Assembly (NCBI GenBank): GCA_001916055.1
Contig: MNRR01000018.1
Location: forward strand, 1-6,081
Source of the DNA: Clostridium sp. 28_12
GTDB taxonomy: Bacteria > Bacillota > Clostridia > TANB77 > CAG-508
DNA length: 6,081 nucleotides
Reading direction: 5' to 3'
In this document: positions 1 through 6,081 of the stretch, in pieces
Layout of the letters: each line of letters opens with the position of its first letter
How positions within the stretch are numbered: position 1 is the first letter of the stretch
The notes under the pieces: generated by a model
The model's input: the letters and a program-made list of their open reading frames with translations, nothing else
What the model was told of the DNA's origin: nothing
Databases searched by the model: none
Program-made: the position numbers and the translations under genes

Positions 1-473
1 TCTCTTACTAATATGTTTGCTGTCATTGTTGCAATTTTTAGCCCACAGCCATAAAATTGTAATAACTCGCTTATTACCTTTGCACTACTTGGTTTATTTT
101 TCCAAATACACGAAGCATCACCATTAAAACGCTTTATAATTCTTTGTACTGCTTCATAAAATACTTTAGCCATTTCTTTGTTGAATCTATGTAATTTATT
201 TTTTTCAAATATTTCTGTATAATCTTCCAATGATTTTTTCCCTAGTTCATGAATATCAACTGTTCCTAATATTTTATAAATCTCATATGGTATTTTCCAT
301 GCACTTTCAGCCGCTATTCTTCTACTCATTAAACATGCTAAAAGAAATGCATGAGGGTGTTTTTCCAAATCGTTTATAAATGTATCTACTTCTGCATCTT
401 TTGAATGCATAATTCTATTATTTTCTTCGTTATAAAATTCTTCTTCTGCAATTTCTATAATTGATGGTTTCAT
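1..473 (-). CDS. HhH-GPD (endonuclease III-like) DNA repair protein, N-terminal part, cut by the left edge
   Basis: Translating the minus strand from an ATG at 473-471 gives 157 open codons that run off the window. The start follows a good ribosome binding site (AGAAGGAAAA). Around residues 39-60 there is a helical PHAFLLACLMSRRIAAESAW segment. A LHRFNKEMAKVF stretch lies near residues 94-105, GDASCIW near 118-124, and a helix-hairpin-helix at about 137-157 with core FYGCGLKIATMTANI. This pattern fits HhH-GPD base-excision repair proteins, which bind damaged DNA and remove bases, some with an iron-sulfur cluster loop. The catalytic Lys/Asp region and any cluster cysteines would lie beyond the edge, so activity cannot be judged. 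It is codirectional with the cas genes but lies beyond the far end of the array and has its own promoter candidate. It is therefore probably a neighbour rather than a CRISPR gene. The family call rests on recall of similar proteins. Confidence 0.62.
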   Translation of the reverse strand, partial: MKPSIIEIAEEEFYNEENNRIMHSKDAEVDTFINDLEKHPHAFLLACLMSRRIAAESAWKIPYEIYKILGTVDIHELGKKSLEDYTEIFEKNKLHRFNKEMAKVFYEAVQRIIKRFNGDASCIWKNKPSSAKVISELLQFYGCGLKIATMTANILVR

Positions 474-513
474 TTTTCCTTCTATTCTCCTATTCTATTT
501 TTTCTTAATATCA

Positions 514-541
514 ATTACAAGCTAATTTATTTTGTATTCAA
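514..541 (-). promoter_or_regulatory. Candidate sigma-A promoter for the HhH-GPD gene
   Basis: On the minus strand a TTGAAT box (541-536) and a TGTAAT box (519-514) are separated by 16 bp. They lie about 40 bp upstream of the ATG at 473. The boxes match the -35 and -10 consensus at 4/6 and 5/6. In such AT-rich DNA chance matches are common, so this is tentative. The rest of the gap from 474 to 615 is AT-rich, with no open frame and no GC-rich hairpin that would end the array transcript. Confidence 0.33.
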
Positions 542-615
542 TTATTTTTTATTTTTTCTGTTTATTCTGTTTTTTGATTATTTGTAATCTATTTTAACTT
601 TTTCATCGCTTATAA

Positions 616-645
616 TGTTGCATTCTAATATACTTAAATTAATAT
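616..645 (-). repeat. Decayed CRISPR repeat, outermost at the leader-distal end
   Basis: It aligns without gaps to the canonical repeat at 25 of 30 positions. Mismatches fall at the plus-strand repeat positions 1, 2, 5, 18 and 30. It ends the array and shows the drift usual for the oldest end. A spacer-sized interval of about 34 bp separates it from the next decayed copy. Confidence 0.85.
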
Positions 646-679
646 TCACAATAATTTTAACTCTTTTTATTTCTTTTCC

Positions 680-706
680 TTTTATATCTAATATTTAAGT
701 TAATAC
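680..706 (-). repeat. Decayed CRISPR repeat with small deletions
   Basis: The right part (TAATAC, 701-706) and the core are recognisable, but about 3 bp are missing internally and at least two bases differ from the canonical repeat. A 34-bp interval (707-740) separates it from the first good repeat. Both its position and the spacing mark it as a former array unit. Confidence 0.75.
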
Positions 707-1511
707 CTATAGATAAAACAGGAACTACTGAAATAAAACCTTTTACATTCTAATATATTTAAATTAATACTTAGCTTACTCTTCATTTTTTCTTCCCTTT
801 CTACAACATTTACATTCTAATATATTTAAATTAATACTTTCTAAAAAATCATTTATATTATTAATACTGTTATTTACATTCTAATATATTTAAATTAATA
901 CGTAGTAAATCACTACCTCTTTATTTTTATAAAGAAATTTACATTCTAATATATTTAAATTAATACAATATCATCACCGTAAACAATAACACCTTGTCCT
1001 GAATTTACATTCTAATATATTTAAATTAATACGAAGATGAAGCTTTAGATTATGTATTAGAAAAATTATTTACATTCTAATATATTTAAATTAATACGGA
1101 GTTGCAACAACAGTTGCTTTAAACAATTTCGGCATTTACATTCTAATATATTTAAATTAATACCAGAGAGATGAAGAATTTTGTCGTGTATTTAAAAAAT
1201 TTACATTCTAATATATTTAAATTAATACGCGGGAAGAGAAGTAAGATGTGTATTAACACCAATGATTTACATTCTAATATATTTAAATTAATACTACATA
1301 TTAATTACACGCAAATTTCCTTTACTAAAGTATTTACATTCTAATATATTTAAATTAATACGAGCAGGAAACAGAGTAGTAACAGCACCAATAATATTTA
1401 CATTCTAATATATTTAAATTAATACTCAAGTAAGAGATTGTATAAAAGGTCAAATTATAGATATTTACATTCTAATATATTTAAATTAATACCAATGAAA
1501 GAATTTCCAAC

Positions 1512-1524
1512 ACATTCTAATATA
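1512..1524 (-). repeat. 13-nt piece of the CRISPR repeat inside a spacer
   Basis: The spacer at 1493-1527 contains ACATTCTAATATA on the plus strand, identical to positions 5-17 of the canonical repeat. In the crRNA sense it covers repeat positions 14-26, spanning the predicted Cas6 cut (between 22 and 23). The match begins and ends inside the repeat rather than at a repeat-spacer border, so it is not simply a duplicated junction. Confidence 0.85.
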
Positions 1525-1622
1525 AAAATTTACATTCTAATATATTTAAATTAATACTTTTTATAATTAATAACAAAAGACTTTCCTGTAAAATTTACAT
1601 TCTAATATATTTAAATTAATAC

Positions 1623-1818
1623 AGGCATTCATCAAAGGCACTAGAATAAGCACTTTAAAGTTTCAAATCTGTCTATGTATTATTTATGATACTATAAAAA
1701 TTCTAAAAAATCCATAGCATTTCAAAAACTTCTTAATAATTAAGGTAATATCTACACTGTCGTATACACACAATTTAGGCATTATTATAGGTCGACAGAA
1801 TATCAAAAATTATATACA
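1623..1818 (-). promoter_or_regulatory. CRISPR leader between cas2 and the array
   Basis: This AT-rich stretch, with no gene, lies between the cas2 stop codon and the first (newest) repeat. That is the expected place for the leader that drives pre-crRNA transcription and docks Cas1-Cas2 for integration. On the minus strand there are perfect TATAAT boxes at 1814-1809 and 1789-1784, but neither has a convincing -35 box at normal spacing, so I do not assign a promoter. A GTCGAC palindrome sits at 1791-1796. CTGTCG (1757-1762) and CGACAG (1793-1798) form a 6-bp inverted repeat with a 30-bp gap. Leader status is inferred from position and array polarity. Confidence 0.75.
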
Positions 1819-2103
1819 CTATAAAAAATTATCTGTTTTATCATCTTCAATCATTCCAAGGAACTCCTTTTCAAGCCAACGTTGATTTCTACTTTTAAAC
1901 AAAATTACACTATCCTTATCATCTCTAATATATCTATCAAGTTCAGCTTTCAATTTAATAGCTTGAGACTCCAGCAACTCACCTTCAAAAACAGAATTTT
2001 GAATATGTACTAAATACTTTTTACATGTCTTAAAAACGTTTCTCAATACTCTTTGTCCTTCTTTATTTTCTAAATTTATATCATACACTAAAATAACATA
2101 CAT
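1819..2103 (-). CDS. cas2: CRISPR-associated protein Cas2 (type I)
   Basis: Cas2 is the small ferredoxin-fold dimer that bridges two Cas1 dimers in the spacer-integration complex. The 94-residue product, a normal Cas2 length, begins MYVILVYDIN with the conserved Asp at position 8. It continues with a VHIQNSVFEGEL strand at 32-43, typical of the family. I chose the ATG at 2103-2101 over a start 14 codons upstream for two reasons: the protein then starts right at the first beta strand, and GTGGTGG gives a ribosome binding site just before it. The cas1 stop codon ends 1 bp before this ATG, so the binding site lies in the last two Trp codons of cas1 and translation is probably coupled. The gene looks intact, but its partner Cas1 is broken, so it may no longer work in adaptation. 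Confidence 0.95.
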   Translation of the reverse strand: MYVILVYDINLENKEGQRVLRNVFKTCKKYLVHIQNSVFEGELLESQAIKLKAELDRYIRDDKDSVILFKSRNQRWLEKEFLGMIEDDKTDNFL

Positions 2104-2104
2104 A

Positions 2105-2984
2105 TTACCACCACATTTTAAAACCTTCATATTCTTCATCTTCAAGCAAATGTTTAATCAATTTATAAACTTCTAATCTCATCAAATATTCATAACTCAC
2201 TTCTCTGTCCAATTTTTTATGCTTAATTTTAGTTTGTAATCTCAAGTCAATTTCTCTTGTTATATTTTTTCGCGCCTCGTCCTTTATATAAGTAAAATTT
2301 AAGCCTTCTTCAAAATCCTTTTCAGTTATCTGCCTTTTATTTAGCATAGAAAAAATTAATCTATCTGCTATAATTGGTTTAAAAATTTCAGCAATATCTA
2401 AACACAATGAGATTTATTGCATTATCTGGGGGATTTTTTACTCTTTTCTCAAATGCTATATCTTGGTTAATTATAATGTTCCATGAATCATAATAAACTT
2501 TTCTAATATTTCCTTCTATTCCCATTAATTCCGGCACATCTTTACACAATTTTATTTGTTTTCTTAAAAAATCTATCTCTTTCATATAATCTTTTAAGTC
2601 TTTTCCTCTATTATTGTAATAAGTCAAATTTCTATAAATATTATAAGATGCTGCTTCTATAAAAGCTTTAGCAATATTTAATCTTTTTTCTTTATCATTA
2701 TAATGTTCAACTTGTTTTATCAATAGCTTTCCTGACACGAGTAATTCTTTTGGATAATATGTTCCTGTATAAAACCCATAATAATTAAAAAAGTGTATAT
2801 TTATTCCAAACTGTGATAAGAAATTCAATAAACTTGTATTGAAATCAAATTCTGTCATAACATATATGTCATCCACTCTTTCAACAGGTATACTTTTCTT
2901 AGTATTATCTTTATATACTATTTCCAATGTATTATCTTTTCTTTGAAGCCTCCCACTTTTGTATAAATAATATGATTGTTTCAT
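2105..2984 (-). pseudogene. cas1: cas1, broken by an internal deletion and frameshift
   Basis: Cas1 is the integrase that inserts new spacers. The start is clear: the ATG at 2984-2982 follows GGAAGGA, and the protein begins MKQSYYLYKSGRL. The N-terminal frame is normal through residue 191. It includes MGIEGNIRK with the metal-binding Glu at 157 and FEKRVKNPPDNAIN at 178-191, then reads out of frame to a TGA at 2390-2388. The true C-terminal part resumes in the +1 frame near 2410 as SLCLDIAEIFKPII and runs to the family-typical end FKMWW with stop at 2107-2105. The two parts total about 292 residues against roughly 330 for the family. About 38 codons are missing, the stretch from SLISFGN-like to HE-containing sequence, which carries the catalytic histidine. 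The acidic residues in LDIAEIF remain. The remnant sits 28 bp after cas4 and 1 bp before cas2. A true loss is more likely than a sequencing error, because one base would not remove this segment. Confidence 0.9.
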
Positions 2985-3012
2985 TTTTTAACAATTCCTT
3001 CCTATATAATTT

Positions 3013-3501
3013 TTATACATAGCATAAATCATAGTATGAACATTTCTTACAAATCTTTGAATCAATTATTTTAGGTGGCTTGTCCTGTTCTACAATATTT
3101 TCTATATTTTTAACAACATTTTTTAATACTTCTCTGTCTTCATCTTCTAAAATAATTTTTTTCGTTTCTCTTAATAATGGAAAATCAATTTCAGCTTTGA
3201 TATTTTTTATTCCTTTTTGTTCTAAATAATACATATAATATTTTAATTGCCAAATTCCCGCTTCTTCAATTGATTTTGTTTTCTTTACTTCATGTAATAC
3301 TGCTCCATTATTAATAAAGTCTATATTTATAGTATTATCTATTAAAATACCTTTCTTTTCTCTTTTATATGTTGTTTCATCTATTATTTTTCCAATCTGT
3401 ACAAGTTCACTGTTTTGTTCCATATTTATCTGATTTGCAAAATACCATAATCTTCGCTCACATATAAAATAATAATAAACCATTATTCCTGTAATATTCA
3501 T
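3013..3501 (-). CDS. cas4: CRISPR-associated exonuclease Cas4
   Basis: Cas4 is a RecB-type nuclease with a 4Fe-4S cluster that trims prespacers and checks the PAM before Cas1-Cas2 integration. The 162-residue product has one cluster cysteine near the start (Cys14, in YFICERRLW) and three at the end (Cys151, Cys154, Cys160). The PD-(D/E)xK core is visible as Asp61 (INIDFI), Glu71 and Lys73 (HEVKK), with Gln85 in the following QLKYY helix. Asp41 (GKIIDE) stands where many RecB-like nucleases have His. I think this occurs in other Cas4 proteins, but could not check. The ATG at 3501-3499 follows GGAGAAAGGA, so the start is well supported. It lies after a 67-bp gap from cas3 and 28 bp before cas1, with which it belongs functionally. 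Nothing suggests it is damaged. Confidence 0.93.
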   Translation of the reverse strand: MNITGIMVYYYFICERRLWYFANQINMEQNSELVQIGKIIDETTYKREKKGILIDNTINIDFINNGAVLHEVKKTKSIEEAGIWQLKYYMYYLEQKGIKNIKAEIDFPLLRETKKIILEDEDREVLKNVVKNIENIVEQDKPPKIIDSKICKKCSYYDLCYV

Positions 3502-3532
3502 ATTTAATTTCCTTTCTCCAAGGCACAGATTT

Positions 3533-3558
3533 GGTTGAAAAAAATTAATTTTTCAACC
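3533..3558 (-). repeat. 10-bp inverted repeat (hairpin) between cas3 and cas4
   Basis: GGTTGAAAAA and TTTTTCAACC flank a 6-base loop, forming a perfect 10-bp stem in the 67-bp gap between the cas3 stop and the cas4 ribosome binding site. No run of U follows the stem in the transcript direction, so it is not a standard intrinsic terminator. It may act as an RNA-processing or stability element, or a weak attenuator, at the border between interference and adaptation genes. That role is inferred from position only. Confidence 0.6.
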
Positions 3559-3568
3559 ATTCCTCATA

Positions 3569-5761
3569 TTACAACTCTCGTGAATCTATCGAATAACCTT
3601 CATCTAATTCTAAAAGAAGTCCAATTTCCTTATCATATTTTGTATCAATAATATATTTTCCTTTTACATATGGACATTCTGTTATAAAATTGTTCAATTT
3701 CCATTTATTTTTACTATTGATTGATATAAATAATTTATCAATATTTCTTTTCAATTCATATTTTTTCTTCTTTTCTTTTTCATTTTCATATTCTCCAAAT
3801 AAATTAAGATTTTCATCATAAATAATTTTGGGTATTACATCTATATTATCAATATCTCTTAAAATATGCTGTGCATCTTTTTTACTTGTATCGTAGTCTA
3901 TAATATTATCCAATATTTTAAATGCTTCTTTAAATTTTTTATAAAATCCTGTTCCTTGTAACATTTCTTTTGAATATAATTTATCAACTAAATCAATTTT
4001 TACTTTTTCTTGTAATATTACTCCATTATATGGCTTTAATAGTTCTATACTTTTTTCATATATTTCTTTATCATATATATATCGAACTCCACTTGTGTCT
4101 TTAATATATATTTTCACATTTGGTATGTTTCCATCATATTCTCTACTTCTATAACATCTTCCAAGTCTTTGAAATAGACTGTCTAATGTAGACATTTCTG
4201 TATATAACATATCAAAATCTATATCTAGTGAAGCTTCAACAATCTGTGTCGTTATCCATATTCCAGCTTCATTTTTATTTTTAGAAAATTCTTTTATATT
4301 TCTTTCTTTTTCACTTCTGTCAGCTTGTATAAACCTTGAGTGCAATAGATTGACATTTTGAACATCTTCATCTTTTAATTTTTTGTATATTTCAATTGCT
4401 TTATTTATTGTATTAACAATTATCAATACTTTCTTATTTTTAGAACTTTCTTTTATTTCTTCTATATCTTGATTTATTTCTGATTCTACTAATTGAATTT
4501 TATGTCTTATCGTATTTTTTATAAATTCATTATACTCAAATTTTATCCCCATTTCTTCTAGTTTGTCTTTATATATTCTAGGAAGTGTTGCTGTCATTAC
4601 CATAAATTGTCCATTTAAGTTATTTATCATTTGTAATCCCTTTAAAATAACTGCTACTATTTCTGGTGAATATGCTTGAATTTCGTCAATTACTACTTTT
4701 GAATAACTTAATGTTGCATATATTTTTTCATATCCTCTATATTTGAATACAAATGGAAAGATCTGATCTATTGTACATGTTGTAATTTTTTCATATAAAT
4801 TTCGTGCTTGTTCTATTTTTTCAAATTCATTTTCTTCATTTTTATCGTCTAAATAATCTATTGCTGTTGAGTGCAATAATCCAACATGCTCATATTCTAT
4901 TGTTTCTTTTATTCTGTCATATATTGCATTTATACTTATCCTTAATGGTAATGTAAAAAATGTTTTATCGTGATTACTCCAAAGTAAAGCCGCTTCTGTT
5001 TTTCCCATTCCTGTTGAACCAATTACTATAACATTTTTATTGTGATTTATTTTTGCAAATTGTTGTAAATCATTAAGTTTGAAATTTTGGTTATTCATAA
5101 AATTTTCTACAAATTTTGATATCTCATCTTTGTTTTCATTTTCAACTGGTATCCATGCTGAACTACAATGATCCAATCTATGTAATAACCCTTTCATTAT
5201 GCAATAGTCTTTGTATATGTCATCAAATTCTGTTATTCTAACTTGTCCTTCTACCATTCCTAAATATGTTGTTTTTAATTCTGGTACTTTGATTTGTAAT
5301 TCATTTTCTATTTGAGGAATATTAGGTTTTATATCTTCTTCTATTATTTTTTTTAACAAATCTCCATCTATATGTATTGTATTATTTCTTTCATGATGAT
5401 AGTAAATTGCTTGATATACTAGCTTTCTTTCTGTTTTTGTTAGTTCATATTCTTTATATGGTATAAACATCGGAGATATCTGTTCATGTTTTATTTGCTC
5501 ATTATTAAATTTTGTAACTAATAGTGGTTCTCCTATTGCTTTTCTTATTACATTTTGAAAACCTGAATAAACTTTTCCTGCATCATGATATTTACATATT
5601 ATTTCCATTAGTTGCCAAAATCTATCTTCTGGCATATCTATTACTTGTACTATTTTCGCACCATAAGTTCTTTTTAGAATTTCAAGATTCTCTAATAATT
5701 TATCAGTGTGCTCTTTTATTGTTTCTATTGGATTTGATTTTGCATAATATTTATAATTCAT
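3569..5761 (-). CDS. cas3: CRISPR-associated helicase/nuclease Cas3 (HD domain fused to helicase)
   Basis: Cas3 is recruited by Cascade to the R-loop, nicks the displaced strand, then unwinds and degrades target DNA using ATP. The 730-residue protein carries an N-terminal HD nuclease with His18, His59-Asp60 (KYHDAGK), His92, His122-His123 and Asp197 (LHRLDH). Helicase motifs follow in order: Walker A GSTGMGKTEA (248-257), DEIQ (359-362) in place of the commoner DEVH, MTATLP (389-394), LLHSRF (472-477), TTQIVEASLDID (504-515) and QRLGRCYR (531-538). The C-terminal region from about 600 is Lys-rich and less distinctive. All key residues are present, so it looks active. I chose the ATG at 5761-5759 (MNYKYYAKSN) because it follows GAAAGGATT. 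An in-frame start 32 codons upstream would lie inside cas5 and add a non-family extension. It overlaps the cas5 end by 11 bp, which suggests coupled translation. Confidence 0.96.
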   Translation of the reverse strand: MNYKYYAKSNPIETIKEHTDKLLENLEILKRTYGAKIVQVIDMPEDRFWQLMEIICKYHDAGKVYSGFQNVIRKAIGEPLLVTKFNNEQIKHEQISPMFIPYKEYELTKTERKLVYQAIYYHHERNNTIHIDGDLLKKIIEEDIKPNIPQIENELQIKVPELKTTYLGMVEGQVRITEFDDIYKDYCIMKGLLHRLDHCSSAWIPVENENKDEISKFVENFMNNQNFKLNDLQQFAKINHNKNVIVIGSTGMGKTEAALLWSNHDKTFFTLPLRISINAIYDRIKETIEYEHVGLLHSTAIDYLDDKNEENEFEKIEQARNLYEKITTCTIDQIFPFVFKYRGYEKIYATLSYSKVVIDEIQAYSPEIVAVILKGLQMINNLNGQFMVMTATLPRIYKDKLEEMGIKFEYNEFIKNTIRHKIQLVESEINQDIEEIKESSKNKKVLIIVNTINKAIEIYKKLKDEDVQNVNLLHSRFIQADRSEKERNIKEFSKNKNEAGIWITTQIVEASLDIDFDMLYTEMSTLDSLFQRLGRCYRSREYDGNIPNVKIYIKDTSGVRYIYDKEIYEKSIELLKPYNGVILQEKVKIDLVDKLYSKEMLQGTGFYKKFKEAFKILDNIIDYDTSKKDAQHILRDIDNIDVIPKIIYDENLNLFGEYENEKEKKKKYELKRNIDKLFISINSKNKWKLNNFITECPYVKGKYIIDTKYDKEIGLLLELDEGYSIDSREL

Positions 5762-6081
5762 TTTGAATCCTTTCACTATAAAAATAGATATTATCTCCAT
5801 CTTCATCTTGTAATACTTCTGTTCCGTATAAACTTTTATTTGTATGCTTTTCAACATATTTTACATTGACTTTGTTCCATTTTCTTATGTCATCTTGTAT
5901 TTTATATGTTGTATTTAATCTATAATTAATTCCATTAACCTCATTATCTATCCATTCTGGTACATAAGCATTTTCTTTTATTTCTGATTCTTCGACCTCA
6001 TTGACATCTCCTAGAATTTTTATTGAATCAATCCTTACGATATCTTCATTTCTCCCTAATGTAAATGTTTCTGTTCCATTT
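5751..6081 (-). CDS. cas5: CRISPR-associated protein Cas5 (type I-B), C-terminal part, cut by the right edge
   Basis: Cas5 is the RAMP-fold Cascade subunit that holds the 5' handle of the crRNA. The minus strand is open from the window edge to a TAA at 5753-5751, giving the last 109 residues. They begin NGTETFTLGRNEDIVRIDSI, matching the conserved Cas5 segment in which a GR turn and an acidic-hydrophobic run follow a TL strand. The remainder (EWIDNEVNGINYRLNTTY, then a Lys/Asp-rich tail ending YSERIQNEL) is less distinctive but consistent. The stop overlaps the cas3 start by 11 bp, the order expected in I-B loci. The N-terminal part, its start, and upstream cas7, cas8b and cas6 are outside the window. 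The subtype assignment rests on gene order with cas4 and the repeat, not on cas8. Confidence 0.85.
   Translation of the reverse strand, partial: NGTETFTLGRNEDIVRIDSIKILGDVNEVEESEIKENAYVPEWIDNEVNGINYRLNTTYKIQDDIRKWNKVNVKYVEKHTNKSLYGTEVLQDEDGDNIYFYSERIQNEL

Larger units (their letters stand above)
616..1622 (-). CRISPR. Type I-B CRISPR array: 14 near-identical 30-bp repeats plus 2 decayed ones
   Basis: Canonical 30-bp repeats start at 741, 808, 872, 937, 1003, 1068, 1134, 1199, 1265, 1332, 1396, 1463, 1528 and 1593. Read in the crRNA sense (minus strand) the repeat begins GTATTAATTT and ends GAATGTAAAT. Thirteen copies are identical. The copy at 741-770 differs only at its outermost base. The 13 spacers between them are 34-37 bp and all different. 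Two decayed repeats (616-645 and about 680-706) extend the array at the left. Minus-strand transcription is inferred from three things: decay at the left end, the location of cas2 and the leader at the right end, and the clostridial-type repeat 3' end ATGTAAAT. That end would form the 8-nt crRNA 5' handle after Cas6 cleavage. The newest spacer should be 1558-1592. Confidence 0.97.

Noticed and set aside
1784..1814. Leader promoter at the two TATAAT boxes
   Set aside because: Neither box has a recognisable -35 element at 16-18 bp. A TTGATA at 1806-1801 is only 11 bp from the nearer box. AT-rich DNA gives many such matches by chance.
2104..2145. A longer cas2 start 14 codons upstream
   Set aside because: The extra residues overlap the end of cas1 and precede the first beta strand of Cas2. 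The internal ATG at 2103-2101 fits the family start and has a ribosome binding site.
2105..2407. The cas1 C-terminal piece as a separate small gene, or joined by programmed frameshifting
   Set aside because: It could begin only at a TTG in mid-domain with no ribosome binding site. No slippery heptamer is evident, and joining the frames would still lack about 38 conserved residues.
3379..3381. Asp41 in Cas4 as a lost catalytic His
   Set aside because: The other nuclease and cluster residues are intact, and I believe Asp occurs at this place in other Cas4 proteins, so I do not call it a defect without an alignment.
3533..3558. Intrinsic terminator after cas3
   Set aside because: The stem is AT-rich apart from its base, and no U-run follows it in the transcript direction, so it is listed only as an inverted repeat.
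5524..5766. An 80-codon open frame on the plus strand
   Set aside because: It lies opposite cas3, has a low-complexity Leu/Phe-rich product expected from the complement of AT-rich coding sequence, and shows no ribosome binding site or family match.
5762..5857. A longer cas3 start 32 codons upstream
   Set aside because: The extension lies wholly within the cas5 coding sequence and adds residues not seen in Cas3. The ATG at 5761-5759 has a good ribosome binding site and starts at the HD domain.

Overview
This window is a CRISPR-Cas locus from a very AT-rich bacterium. The proteins are rich in Lys, Ile, Asn and Glu, the ribosome binding sites are AGGA-type, and the repeat 3' end (GAATGTAAAT) resembles clostridial type I-B repeats. 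A low-GC Bacillota/Clostridia host is most likely, and Fusobacteriota is a possible alternative. The sequence alone does not fix the species.

All recognised genes are on the minus strand, so transcription runs from the right edge to the left. From right to left they are: the C-terminal part of cas5 (5751-6081, cut by the window edge), cas3 (3569-5761), cas4 (3013-3501), a broken cas1 (2105-2984), cas2 (1819-2103), a leader of about 195 bp (1623-1818), and a CRISPR array (616-1622). The array has 14 near-identical 30-bp repeats plus two decayed repeats at its far end. The order cas5-cas3-cas4-cas1-cas2-array is that of subtype I-B. The usual cas6, cas8b and cas7 would lie beyond the right edge. 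Left of the array, after a short AT-rich gap with a candidate promoter, begins a helix-hairpin-helix (HhH-GPD/endonuclease III-like) DNA repair protein (1-473), cut by the left edge.

In a complete type I-B system, Cas6 cuts the array transcript into crRNAs, Cascade (Cas8b, Cas7, Cas5) finds the target, and Cas3 unwinds and degrades it. Cas4, Cas1 and Cas2 select and insert new spacers at the leader end. Here the visible interference genes look intact: Cas3 has all its HD-nuclease and helicase motifs and overlaps cas5 by 11 bp. The adaptation module looks dead, because cas1 has lost about 38 internal codons, including the stretch expected to carry the catalytic histidine, and is frameshifted at the junction. 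The array may therefore be frozen but still usable.

Other points worth following up are a spacer that contains a 13-nt piece of the repeat spanning the predicted Cas6 cut site, a 10-bp hairpin between cas3 and cas4, and an inverted repeat in the leader.
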